Assembly: GCA_037039685.1 (NCBI GenBank)
Contig: JAWNGF010000012.1
Location: 1,727,328-1,791,327 of the forward strand
DNA: 64,000 nucleotides
Origin: Ceratobasidium sp. AG-K
Taxonomy: Eukaryota; Basidiomycota; Agaricomycetes; Cantharellales; Ceratobasidiaceae
Direction: 5' to 3'
In this document: piece after piece, positions 10,053 through 20,274 of the stretch
Layout of the letters: each line of letters begins with the position of its first letter
Position numbering within the stretch: position 1 is the first letter of the stretch
Translations under genes and position numbers: made by a program
The notes under the pieces: model-generated
What the model was told of the DNA's origin: nothing
Seen by the model: the letters and a program-made list of their open reading frames with translations, nothing else
The model's database searches: none

Positions 10053-10061
10053 AGGGGGGAG
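10053..10061 (+). other. Polypurine tract of element 1
   Basis: AGGGGGGAG followed by TAA immediately precedes the 3' LTR; the expected plus-strand primer site. Elements 2 and 3 have a similar G-tract plus NAA before their 3' LTRs. Confidence 0.8.
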
Positions 10062-10064
10062 TAA

Positions 10065-10518
10065 TGTTGTGAGCTAGCTCACTCCATCGGACTCGCCCGT
10101 TGTCTCGCCCGCCTTTCCCCTCTGTATGTTACGTTCCCGTTTCTGTTTGCCGCGTTGCCGCCTTCTTGTGGTTTTTCTGTTACATTAGGTAACGCGACTG
10201 TGCTTTGTACGAGTCATGTCTGTTCATACAGCATGACTCACATGGACACTCCTGACTGGCTTTTATGTATGACTCGTGTGGCTGCGCCTTGTATGACTCA
10301 GCCTCTTTCTGACTATATATAGAAGACCAACAAGCCTGGCAACCCCAGCTTGTTTTGTCTCGTCAAAACATCCCTTTGAGTGACACTCAGAACCACCCCT
10401 ACCCTCAAGAGCCTACAGACACTTAAGTGTGTTGCGGTTCAAGAGGTCACTTAGGTCTTAGTGCCGTCCACTCTCCATCGCGGCTTGTCTCATAGCCACC
10501 AAGAAGAAGCTTGCGACA
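10065..10518 (+). repeat. 3' LTR of element 1
   Basis: Begins TGTTGTGAGC and ends TTGCGACA; same 454-bp length as the 5' LTR, with five differences seen. It is followed by the duplicated target TGATG. Confidence 0.93.
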
Positions 10519-11036
10519 TGATGGCAGCAAGTGACAACATACAAGCATAGCTGGAGATCATGAAACAATAACCTCAATTGATTGTATCTGTGGGGACAGC
10601 TCAGTCCTACCTCCCATGATCATCATGAAGTGGGTGAAAGTCTAAGTTTCATGGTTGAAAAATAGTCCACTTCCAGAGGACACATGCTGGGCTGCATCAC
10701 CAAGTGGATGGACCAACAACAAGCTTGGAGTAGAATACATCAAAGCATTTGATGAATGGACAGCTGAGAAATTGTGAGTGTAGCATATATGTGCTGATTA
10801 GGCTCACTATATGCAATCATCTGGCGGGACTGACAGCCAGTGGCACCTCTTGATTGTTGATAGACATGGGTTGCATCCAACATACAAGTTCCTACAATAT
10901 GCCTTTGATGCCTGTATAGTTGTCCCTGGGCTCCCAAGCCACACAACAGATTTCCTTCAGCCACTTGACCACGTGGTGTTCAGGGTACTCCAGCAATACT
11001 TTGCACAGGCAGTTGATAGATGTGCTTGAGACAAGG
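10519..11036 (+). pseudogene. pogo/Fot1-like transposase relic, C-terminal catalytic half
   Basis: Continuation of the relic broken at 3300. It includes ETITSIDCICGDSSVLPPMI, a DDE_1-type strand, then about 10845-11020 encodes WHLLIVDRHGLHPTYKF and LPSHTTDFLQPLDHVVF, the second aspartate region and downstream LQPLD motif of pogo-superfamily transposases. Stops and shifts make it non-functional. Removing element 1 and one TGATG restores continuity with 2549-3300. Confidence 0.75.
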
Positions 11037-11041
11037 CTCAT

Positions 11042-11528
11042 TGTCACAACTTGTTCAGAGAAGGGTTGTTTAAGACTAATGAGTGGCTCTTTGGCCTGAA
11101 ACTCACTGAGAGGCTCCAAAAGATGTTTGATAACCTCCTCAGGGCAAAGTAGAGCGGGTGAACAACAAGGTAAATTGTTCCTTGGGTTCCAAGACAATTA
11201 CCCTTGCATCTTTTATAGCCAGCAAAGAGAAGAACTATCTACATGGGGAAAGCATAACAGACACAAAAGGAGCAACAAGAGAACATCAGAAGAAGAAGTG
11301 CATGTAGCACATGGAGATCTAAGTGCAGCAACATGGGACAATCAGAGAATGGAGGCAAAACATGCCAATCAGCCATGTGTGCAAACAGCTAAGCAAGGGA
11401 AGCAACAGCAAAGGAGCAACAATCAAAACCAAGTATGTGACAGAGGACAAGTGCAAGAGGGAGAGGGAGAGGCACACAGCACAGAGACACCCAACACTAG
11501 ACCATTGTCAGGAGCATGGCTGATGAAA
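11042..11528 (+). repeat. Solo LTR, family A
   Basis: A 487-bp unit starting TGTCACAACT with a central CTTTTATAGC. It is flanked on both sides by CTCAT (11037-11041 and 11529-11533), a perfect 5-bp target duplication. The 3' terminal bases have decayed (GATGAAA instead of GTGACA). Confidence 0.8.
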
Positions 11529-11610
11529 CTCATTGAGTCTTGGGCAAAGACAATTGCTTTTTTTCCTCAATGATGTACACAGCAATAATTTTGTCAAGAA
11601 GCTGTGGGAG
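11529..11610 (-). pseudogene. Second DDE-type transposase relic, downstream fragment
   Basis: On the minus strand this short piece encodes LLDKIIAVYIIEEKKQLSL, which fits the region of a DDE_1-type transposase following the part at 18557-19640. The two are separated by element 2 with its GGGAG target duplication. Too short to judge alone. Confidence 0.45.
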
Positions 11611-12026
11611 TGTCCCAACTTGGGTCAATTAGGTATATAAAAGGTGAAGGGGTTCAACTTAAATAAGTCTTAGAACCCAAGGAGCAGTGATAGTAAGGAG
11701 GAATTGATTGATCAAGTCCTAGTGGAGAGGAGGTCAAGCCTTGCCATTAACCGGCTTGACCTCTGGGTTTATATACATGAGGGATCAGTGCCACGTCATC
11801 AACTATCAGTGTGAGAAAGCCGAGTACAACCAATGATAAGCAAGATAAGAGGCATGACTTGACTTTCTGGAAGTTCCAGAAGCAACACCAATATCAAATG
11901 AAAAGACAAATACATCACATGATACAAGTCTAAGCGCCAGAGGACATTTGTACCAAAAAAGGAAAGTGTTCGGAAAAAAAGATATAAAATCAGAATAAAA
12001 TGTCTGAGCTTAGTCAGCTCATGACA
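11611..12026 (-). repeat. 3' LTR of element 2
   Basis: Plus-strand ends TGTCCCAACT and CATGACA. Same length as the right LTR. It is preceded by GGGAG and bordered inside by the minus-strand tract TTAGGAGGGGG. Confidence 0.92.
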
Positions 12027-12036
12027 TTACCCCCTC

Positions 12037-15000
12037 CTAAGGGCCTGGCGCGGTGGGGTGGAGTCTGTGAAATTTATCAACTAGTTCAGGAGCATTGTTG
12101 AGGTCTTCCTTTGATTGCCAAGAATTGTCTGCATGAGAGTATCCTTTCCATTTGACGTAATATTGGAGTTGACGGCAAATTTTCTTGGAATTAAGGATCT
12201 CCTCGACTTCCCACTCCTCTTCCCCTTCTTGTGTGACAATAGGGGGTGGTTGTGCTGGTTTGCAACCATGGGGATCAGGGTGAAATTTCTTGAGCAGCAT
12301 GACATGGAAGACAGGATGGATCTTTATTGATTTTGGTAATTCTAGTCTAAAGGCGTGAGTCCCTACTTTCTCCACTACTTTGTAAGGGCCTAAAACTTTG
12401 TGGGAGAGTTTTACTGAAGGTCTGTCTGTGGATAAGTTTTGATGACTAAGCCAGACTTTATCTCCAGGGTTTATCTCTTCTGGTTCTTTGGCTCCTTTAT
12501 CAAAGTAGTGTTTGTAGGATTGATTTGCTAGAATGAGAGTGGCTTTGACTTCATCATATCCTTTCAACAGGAATTCCGCATGAACATCAGCTTCAGGAAC
12601 AGTATAGTCTGATTCTTCCCCAATGTTCATTCTGGGGTTGAAACCTTGGCAGATCTGGAAAGGGGTTTTGCCAGTGGATGCTTGGATTCCATTGTTGTAG
12701 GCAAATTCTTCCATAGGGAGTAGGGCTACCCAGTCATTTTGCCTATGGTTGACAAAAGCCCTGACAAAGATTTCAACAACTTGGTTTGCCCATTCCGACT
12801 GTCCGTCTGTCCTTGGATGGTAGGCTGTGCTGAAGGTGGGTTTTACATCTAACCGTTTGCACAGATGCCTAATGAACTTTGAGTTGAAAGTGGAACCTCT
12901 ATCCAAGACTGTTGCTTTTGGGGTACCGTGAAGTTTCCAAATGTTTGCAACAAAGAAATTGGCTATGTCTACTGCTGTGGCCGTTGATTCGCAAGGAAGG
13001 TAATGTGCCATCTTGGAGAACCAATCTACAACTGTCAAGATTGCATCATATCCTTCTGACTCTGGGAGCCCTACAATCATGTTGTAGGAGATCTCCTCCC
13101 AAGGTCTCTCAGGAATATGTAAAGGATGCAGCAGTCCTGTGGGGAGTTGGTTCAATGGTTTAACTTGAATGCATGTTTCGCAGTGTGACACATAAGAGTT
13201 GACAAATTTCTTCATGGTTGGCCAGTAGTAAGTTCTTGAGACTAATTCCAATGTTCTTGCTTGTCCCGGATGCCCAGCTGTAATATTGTCATGGCGCAAT
13301 TCCAATATCAGGTTTCTGACTGTTTCATCCTTGGGGACAAAGATCTTTCCTTTGAACGTTAGGAGTCCTTCTTTGTATTCCCAATCTTTGACTTTTTCTC
13401 TGTTTCTCAGCTTATTGTGAGCTTCCTCTAATCTGGGATCTTCAAGGATTGCTTCTCTGATTAGGTCGTTAATCTCCTGGTCAGGGGTATTAGCCAAAAT
13501 AAAAATGTCTGGTTTGAGGAGAACTTGGTTCTCTACCCCCCCCCAAAGGTTCTAGGTCGTATTGCCTTGAAAGAATGTCTGCTTTTCTATTCTGGTTTCC
13601 CGGACTGTACATGATTTGGAAGTTGAAGTCTACCAAGAAGTTCATCCAACAGATTTGGCGTTGGTTCAGTTGTTTGGATGAGGAGAAGTATTCCAAATTC
13701 TTGTGATCTGTTATAACCTGAATGGCTTTTTCCATGCCTTGAAGTAAGTGCTGCCATTCCTTGAAGGCCCTAATAATTGCCAATATTCTTTATTGAAAAT
13801 GTTGTAGTTTTGTTCAGCTGGATTTAGTGATTTTGAAAGGGAAGCTACTGGGTGCAATTTCCCTTCTTCATCCTTTTGAGACAAAACTGCTCCTGTGGCA
13901 AACCCTGACACATCTGTTTTGAGGAAAAATTCCTTTTTTTGATTGGGTTGCATCATCACTGGTGCCACCTTAAGAGCTTCCTTCAGTGCATTCATGGCGT
14001 CTTGTTCTTTACTTGTCCATTGCCACTTTTGATCTTTCTTGAGTAGGTTGTATAGAGGTCTAGCTTTGCCAGCAAAGTCTTGAATGAATCTTTGGTAGAA
14101 ATTGACAAATCCTAGGAACTCTTGCACTTGTTTAACATTCTTGGGTGCTTTCCAATTCATAGCCGCCATAACTTTCTCCTGATCCATCTCAATCCCTTTA
14201 TTGGAGATTACTAGTCCTACCCAGTCCAGTTTGGTTTGATGGAACTTGCATTTCCTCAGTTTTGCAATCAACTTGTGTTCCCTTAGTCTTTTTAGCACCT
14301 CTTTGACGTGTCCCGGATGATCTTTGACTTGTTTGGAAAAAATGAAGATGTCATCAATGTATATGAGTACAAAAACCCCCATAATGTCCCTGAATATAAA
14401 GTTCATTAGGGACTGGAAGCTTGATGGGGCGTTTTTGAGACCAAAGGGCATGACTTTCCATTTGTACATGCCATACTGAGTTTTGAAGGCTGTTTTCCAT
14501 TTGTGTCCTGCCACTATTTGGGTTTGATGGAATCCTTGTGCCAAGTCCAGAGTGGTACCAATCACAAACCCTTCTAGGGCCCTGAACCACTGATCCAGTA
14601 GAGGTATTCCACTTGCATTGAATTTGCACAGAGAATTCACATATCTGTAGTCAATGCAAAAGCATAACTCTGGGTTGTTTGGGTCTTCTGGATGGGGTTT
14701 TTTGACAAACAGGACTGGTGAGGCCAAAGGAGACTTGGAAATCTGAATGTGTCCCCTTTGGATAAGGGTTTCTAGTACTTTCTTCATTTCTTTGTCTTCA
14801 GTTGGGGACGTTTTGTAAATAGGACCATGCTTTAATTTAGCTTCCGGTAGGAGGTCAAGTGTAATGTCGGTTGGTCTGTGAGGTGGGAGTTCTTCCAATC
14901 TGGACTCATCAAATACATCTGCAAACTCCTTGTATTCCTCTGGTAATGTATTTTTGGCTGCAATTTGGAGTGTAGACGGAACTTCTAGGCAGTTTTTTGA

Positions 15001-15435
15001 GCAGAACTTGCTTGTGTATGCAATCGTTCTATTTTTCCAGTTAATTTGTGGGTTATGTTTTTTGAGCCATGACATCCCAAGTACAATGGGATGTCTTCCA
15101 ATGTTTGTGACATGACATTCTATTTCACTGGAATGTGTCCCCATTATAAGTTTAAATTTAGTATAATGGGTGACTCTTCCAGACAAAACTTCCCGCCCGT
15201 CTATGACTTGTAGGGTCTTGGGTTTTTCTTGTTGAAAAAGGGGAAGGTTTGCTTCTTTTGCTAGGGAAGGGTTGATGAAGCAGGATGTTGCGCCGCAATC
15301 AAGGAGTGCTTGTCCAGAGAATTTTTTTGATTTGTTGACTGACTTAGAATCAGGAGCCATAGTTAGTGGATGAGTGGTGAAATCAAGGTATAATTGGTTT
15401 TCATTTGATATTGACATGATTTCAAGTTCATCCAT
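12037..15435 (-). pseudogene. Pol of element 2, two frameshifts
   Basis: Starting near 15435 (MDELEIMSISNENQLY) it encodes a protease with DCGATSCFI, RT with YIDDIFIFS, RNase H, integrase with a zinc motif (LRHDNITAGHPGQ, CETC) and core aspartates, and a chromodomain (EEEWEVEEILNS, YYVKWKGYS) ending at 12037. Near 13777 one base is missing just after the FNKE codons of RNase H; the frame is restored at the nine-C tract 13536-13544. Between them the frame 13490-13783 encodes VITDHKNLEYFSSSKQLNQR, so the protein is interrupted only there. The pol frame is -1 relative to gag and overlaps it by about 10 nt. Homopolymer sequencing error could explain the second shift. Confidence 0.88.
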
Positions 15436-15470
15436 GTTACTAGCTAATATATCACCAAGTACTTGGCTCC

Positions 15471-16823
15471 TTAATAAGCCTTGGTGACGTCTTTCCCCGA
15501 CTCAATGTCTGAAGAGATTTCTTCAATCTGGGCTTCAAATCCTGACGCTGTGTTCTTGGAAGGACAGACTCTTGCTGAATGTCCTTTGCCGCCACAGGTG
15601 AAGCAAATCATTGGTCCCTTTCCTTTGCCATCAAGGTCCATTGCATTGGGGTCTTTAGTGGGAGTGGATGATTTGGGTGTTTGGATTGTAGGAACATTGA
15701 AGGTAGTGGTTCTGGTGTCCTTTTGGATTGCTCCAAACAGGACGTTTCCTTTAGTTCCATTGTCCCAGGAAATTTGTGGAACTGGACGGCCTTTAGCGTT
15801 TCTTGTAATGCTTGAGATTTTGCCGTATTGCACTCCCCCTGTGGGTTTTGACATAAAGACGCAATCATGTATATTCAACCTTTGACCCAGTGAGGTGTTT
15901 GGAGTGTTTGTGGCGGCCTTGGATGTAGTTTGTTTCAAAGTACTGGTTTGTAGGCTTTGGGTCTTTTTGGGTGCATTAATGGCATTCATTGTGGAATCAA
16001 TCTCCAGGGCTCTTTTGCAAACTTGGTTGAATGTTCTTGTTGGTTTGTGGGGTTTAAAGTTCTGTGATACCATTGCCATCTTGATTTCATCTTTCAGACC
16101 ATCATAGAAATCATCACGCAGTACTCAATCAGTGTATCCAAGTACTGATGAATATGTGACAAAGTCCCATAGGTAATCTTGGACAGAGTTCTTTTGGATC
16201 AACTTCTTGTATAGTTGTCTATATTGGTCAATTTTGTGCACGTTGCCAAACCTAGCTTGCATTTCGTTCCAGAATTCATCCATGTTGTGTAGCCAATTAG
16301 TTGCTCCCCTTCTTGCTGTATCTACATTGATTCCAGGTTGCATCCATACGTAGGCGGGCCCTTTGCAATAACCCATGATATAGGTGATTTTTTGTTCTGT
16401 GGTTGCTTGCGGGGATGTATGGTTTATGTACAAAGTACATTGCGATTTAAATTTGTCAAACTTATCCAGATCTCCAGAGAATTCCTCTGGGGGATGCATT
16501 TTGAGTTTGTATCCTGGGGTCGTTGTTGATGCAGTAGTGGAGGGTGTTGCTCCCAGGTTTGCTAGTGATTGAGACACCACATTCATTAATTGGTGAAGAG
16601 GTGCAATCTGTGAGGTTTGGTTTTGAATTGCCATTATGTCCGCAACGGAGTTGTCAATTCCTTGTTCTAGGGTAGTGGTGATGCTATTTAAAGCATTGAT
16701 GTGGCCGTTTATCTTTTGCACCTCATCTATTAGAGCATTGATTGCGTGTGCTACTACATCGGGTGGAGATGTTTCAGATATTTGAGTGAACCCTCCTTGA
16801 CTTGGTGATGGGGCTCTCAACAT
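15471..16823 (-). pseudogene. Gag of element 2, one nonsense codon
   Basis: One frame encodes an N-terminal coiled region, a capsid-like gag domain (LKMHPPEEFSGDLDKFDKF, then VWMQPG, QYRQLYKKLIQKNSVQDYLW) and a CCHC knuckle CFTCGGKGHSARVC. A TGA at 16125-16127 breaks it directly after VLGYTD, and the same frame continues with homologous gag sequence (VLRDDFYDGLKDEIK). A CGA-to-TGA change would explain it. It ends in TAA at 15471. Confidence 0.85.
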
Positions 16824-17044
16824 ATTGAAGCAGGGAAAAGTGTGGATTTATTGGGACCCAAGACTGTACAAAATATTGCAAATCCTTCTGCAAACTCTTC
16901 TACCTTTAATAACATGCAGACTTCTCAGAAACACCAATTCAAGATTTTTGTCTTCCAGAAACAAAGCGTTGATCACTCCTAGTTTGTTGTACTGTTTGTA
17001 TATGTAGTTACAATGAATGTCTTCAATGAAGAGTGATAGGGATT

Positions 17045-17659
17045 CTAGTCTAAGCTGTTCCCTGTGTTGTTACTGTGTGAGTCAAGGTCTTGGTCCCACT
17101 GGAAAGGGTTGGGTGCAATAGTATTAAGGTGATTTAGAAGGCGGTAATCCTGGTTAATAGGAATATGCACTTCTGTTGCAAGATGACAGTATTTGCCCTT
17201 GATTTTGTCTTTAAGGGTTTCAATTGTGCGCCACTGACGTTTATTGTTGTTGATTAGGTTTTCAACCTTCCAAGTATGTTTTTCTTGTATTTTAATGAGT
17301 TGGTGGCAATTTTCAATCAGGACTTGGGTCTGTTCTTGCAGGCGCTTGACTTTGATATTGGTGTCAGCTAGGTTTATGCTTTGGACATGGTCTTGATCGG
17401 CTTGTTGCTTGTTTGTGTTGTTGATGTTTATTTTGATGAACTCAATCCTTGAATGAAGTGCTTGATAATTGGCTTCAAGTTGATTGTGATTTTTGTCATT
17501 CCTGGTACGTTTGACCCTTAATTCCTCTGCTTGTTCAACTTGATCTTCTTCTAGTACTTCAATTTGACTGTTTAATTCGTTGACTTTTGTGTCTAGATCA
17601 AGTACAAAGTCTTTTAGTCTAAAGACTGCTTTGCAGAGGCTAAAAAATGTGGGGAACAC
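17045..17659 (-). CDS. Coiled-coil ORF upstream of gag in element 2
   Basis: A 204-aa open frame between the primer-binding site and gag. Residues ~15-150 are strongly heptad-like and rich in Glu, Gln, Asn and Lys (for example VLEEDQVEQAEELRVKR). I see no known domain. It is in a different frame from gag and separated by about 220 nt. It could be an extra element gene, or a former gag N terminus, since element 1 gag has a comparable coiled coil. Codon use does not look host-like (A/T-rich). Confidence 0.5.
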   Translation of the reverse strand: MFPTFFSLCKAVFRLKDFVLDLDTKVNELNSQIEVLEEDQVEQAEELRVKRTRNDKNHNQLEANYQALHSRIEFIKININNTNKQQADQDHVQSINLADTNIKVKRLQEQTQVLIENCHQLIKIQEKHTWKVENLINNNKRQWRTIETLKDKIKGKYCHLATEVHIPINQDYRLLNHLNTIAPNPFQWDQDLDSHSNNTGNSLD

Positions 17660-18126
17660 TTTTAAGGTTAATTAGTTAGTTACTAATTAATCCCTTTTTA
17701 GTGCATACTGATGGGATCGACAAGTTGATGTGGTTCTTGAAGGATGTGAGTGTTAACTTGAGTGGTGCTCTGACCACTTTCCAGGTTGACTTGAGAGGAT
17801 CTGGCTTCCTTGAGATGTTGATTTGGATGTGAAGGGTGCTAGACGCTAAGCCTTTGCTTTAAATACTCCTTATCTGATCTTATCAATTATCAACAGCCTT
17901 GGGCGGGCGTGATAGTGACAGTGTATGACAGAGTACGGGTGTATTTAGCTGACTAAAGCCGCTATGACCCAAAAGTGGACAACAATTGGGTTCACTGACA
18001 GCATATAGCAATGTGGGACTACTGGTCTATATCAAGTATAGCTTGTCGTCTGTTGTACTATGCCCGTTTTCCCGTGTACGTTCTATCTACTTGGTGGAAG
18101 AGCAGGGGCTTTAAGCCGATGCTAGA

Positions 18127-18138
18127 AAGGCTTGACCT
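18127..18138 (-). other. Primer-binding site of element 2, self-priming type
   Basis: On the minus strand AGGTCAAGCCTT lies two bases after the 5' LTR. It is the exact complement of the LTR segment 18261-18272. The geometry (12 nt, 2-nt gap) is identical to element 1 although the sequences differ. Confidence 0.8.
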
Positions 18139-18140
18139 AA

Positions 18141-18556
18141 TGTCCCAACTTGGGTCAATTAGGTATATAAAAGGTGAAGGGGTTCAACTTAAATAAGTCT
18201 TAGAACCCAAGGAGCAGTGATAGTAAGGAGGAATTGATTGATCAAGTCCTAGTGGAGAGGAGGTCAAGCCTTGCCATTAACCGGCTTGACCTCTGGGTTT
18301 ATATACATGACGGATCAGTGCCACGTCATCAACTATCAGTGTGAGAAAGCCAAGTACAACCAATGATAAGCGAGATAAGAGGCATGGCTCAACTTTCTGG
18401 AAGTTCCAGAAGCAACACCAATATCAAATGAAAAGACAAATACATCACATGATACAAGTCTAAGTGCCAGAGGACATTTGTACCAAAAAAGGAAAGTGTT
18501 CGGAAAAAAAGATATAAAATCAGAATAAAATGTCTGAGCTTAGCCAGCTCATGACA
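18141..18556 (-). repeat. 5' LTR of element 2
   Basis: The right-hand LTR drives transcription leftward. TATATAAA runs from 18305 to 18298 on the minus strand, and the self-primer begins at 18272, 33 nt further. An 11-bp inverted repeat GAGGTCAAGCC/GGCTTGACCTC with a 12-nt loop spans 18260-18293, around the inferred start site. Confidence 0.92.
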
Positions 18557-19640
18557 GGGAGGGGGGGGGAATTAATTAACAGCTTTAGGAATCCAGTTCA
18601 TATTAATACCAGTTACCTTGGTCATGCACTTGAAAGTGCTCCAATGTTTTGCTCCTCCAGATGAATACACAAAACCTTTGGCTTAGGTCTCTTCCCATAC
18701 TGCAACTTTTGGGAGGGACCTGTTGCTTCCACCAACAAAAATAGCTTGTGTGGGGAGGAGCTTGCCCAATGCGGTGAGTGTTGGGACCAGGGTACACTGT
18801 TGCTTTTCTTCTTTGCCAATCACCCCCAGCTGTGTGCTGCCTTTCTCATCCTATGTTTTTGAGCTTGAGCTGATGTAGACAATACCAGTCTGATCCAAGT
18901 TAAGCACAAGTGACACAGGGCTGCCAAATTGATGAATAAAACATGTCATCTGCATAGCCATTTGCACACAAGAGTGCTTGCAATCCACAGGGAGTTTATG
19001 AGCAGCTTGAGTAGCTGTTCTATAGGGCCATTTCAGTGGGGTGCTCATTAATCAATGCACCAATTGGTCAGAGCATTTGAAACTCAGAGTCTCAAAGAGT
19101 TTTGGCACTTGAGACTGGATGAATGAAAGAACTGCAGCATGAGTGATCCCATGAGCAACAGGGTTCCCACTACAAGACAGTTTCTTGAGATACTCTGCTA
19201 TATTGTTTGAAACCTGGGAGTGTTTGTCCTGAAAAAGGGTTGAAACATGAGTATAAGTCAACAAGTCAATTTGCTAAACAACAGGACTCACTCACATGCC
19301 AGGGCAACCCAACTTAGCCCCAGTTTTGTGCATATTAGGAGCTGGATACTTGACTTTTTGCTCAGTTACAATTTTGACTTTCTCCAGGATTTCTGGTCTC
19401 CAACACTGCTTGGAGGTATTGCACCATTTTATGAGTGTGCCCTTATGTAAGGACACAAAAGACCTCCACTGATGCCTGTTGTAGCTCCCCCACAATGGCT
19501 TGCACACTCTTGAACCTGTTGAGCTTAGCAACATTATTGATTGTTTCCCACTGGGCAGGGTCAAACCAGTTTGTTTGAGATGCACAATTTTGCATTATTG
19601 TGGCCCATCCCTTCCCCTATGAAAGCTGGGCTACCAAATA
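18557..19640 (-). pseudogene. Second DDE-type transposase relic, main part
   Basis: Minus-strand frames encode successive fragments: YPAPNMHKTGAKLGCPGM (about 19300), YTHVSTLFQDKHSQVSNNIAEYL (about 19200), LVLNLDQTGIVYIS (about 18900), where LNLDQTG matches the first catalytic aspartate region of DDE_1-type transposases, then GSNRSLPK and GGAKHWST. Stops and shifts are frequent. Element 2 cut the gene at the GGGAG site; a fragment of the rest is at 11529-11610. Distinct from the plus-strand pogo-like relic. Confidence 0.55.
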
Positions 19641-20270
19641 GGGATATGCTGGAGGGCTTATGCTGGAATGGTGCAGCTGCTAAATAGGGAAGAAGCAGTA
19701 AGAATGCATAGCTGTTGGGATAATTCATACCAAAAAGCTCACCTTGATAGTGCTCCTCCCCAAAAGGTCTCTGATCCCCAACTCAATCTTGCTCAATCAC
19801 CTGTGCTTACAAAATTCTCCCTAGGGACACAGATTTTGCTCTCATTTGTGCTCAACGCATTGCTCATCACAAATCAAATTCTGCACCTTTCTAAGTGCCT
19901 TCTCCCTCCAAATATCAGCCAGCATCTGACACAACTGTTCTTCAGCCTCTTCAGTTGTTGCCTGGTGTAATGGTCAGTAATATGGGATTGTGGCATGGTT
20001 ACAGCTCTCAAGGGGCACAAACAAAGGTAGAGGCGGTCGGAAAATGATGGATTTTGCTGTAAATACAGGTTTCCTACAGTACACGGGCCAAGAACATAGA
20101 AATTATGCAACAGGCAGATGCTGTCAGTGGTTAGTTGCTAACTTTGACAGCATAACACTTGATTTAGGGCCAGTCACTAATGGTTAGCAACTTTTGTGTA
20201 ACCCTCAAATTGCTTTTGGTTGCTTACATTTTGTCCAGTACAGTAGATGATACCAACTACTATGATCATA
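19641..20270 (+). other. Unassigned repeat-rich spacer
   Basis: No convincing frame, LTR end or RNA gene was seen. CpG is scarce, like neighbouring old repeats. The stretch joins the transposase relic to the truncated element 3; the breakpoint near 20270 is where recognisable RNase H-end sequence begins. Confidence 0.4.
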
Positions 20271-20274
20271 CAAC

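Larger units (their letters stand above)
3301..10518 (+). mobile_element. Ty3/gypsy chromovirus, element 1, nearly intact
   Basis: A full-length LTR retrotransposon of 7.2 kb: two 454-bp LTRs, 5-bp target duplications, a self-complementary primer-binding site, gag with a CCHC knuckle, pol in the order protease, RT, RNase H, integrase, chromodomain, an additional third ORF, and a polypurine tract. Five differences were counted by eye between the LTRs, so insertion is fairly recent. It sits inside a pogo-like transposase. The gag and pol frames are open; only the third ORF has a visible stop. Base composition is CpG-rich, unlike the surrounding relics. Confidence 0.93.
11611..18556 (-). mobile_element. 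Ty3/gypsy chromovirus, element 2, full length but disabled
   Basis: A 6.9-kb element read right to left. It has two 416-bp LTRs differing at about eight positions by eye, and perfect GGGAG duplications at 11606-11610 and 18557-18561. In transcription order: 5' LTR, self-complementary primer-binding site, a coiled-coil ORF, gag with a CCHC knuckle, pol ending in a chromodomain, and the polypurine tract at 12030-12040. Gag has one stop; pol has two compensating frameshifts. There is no third ORF. It belongs to a different lineage from element 1, judged by gag and LTR sequence. Confidence 0.92.
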
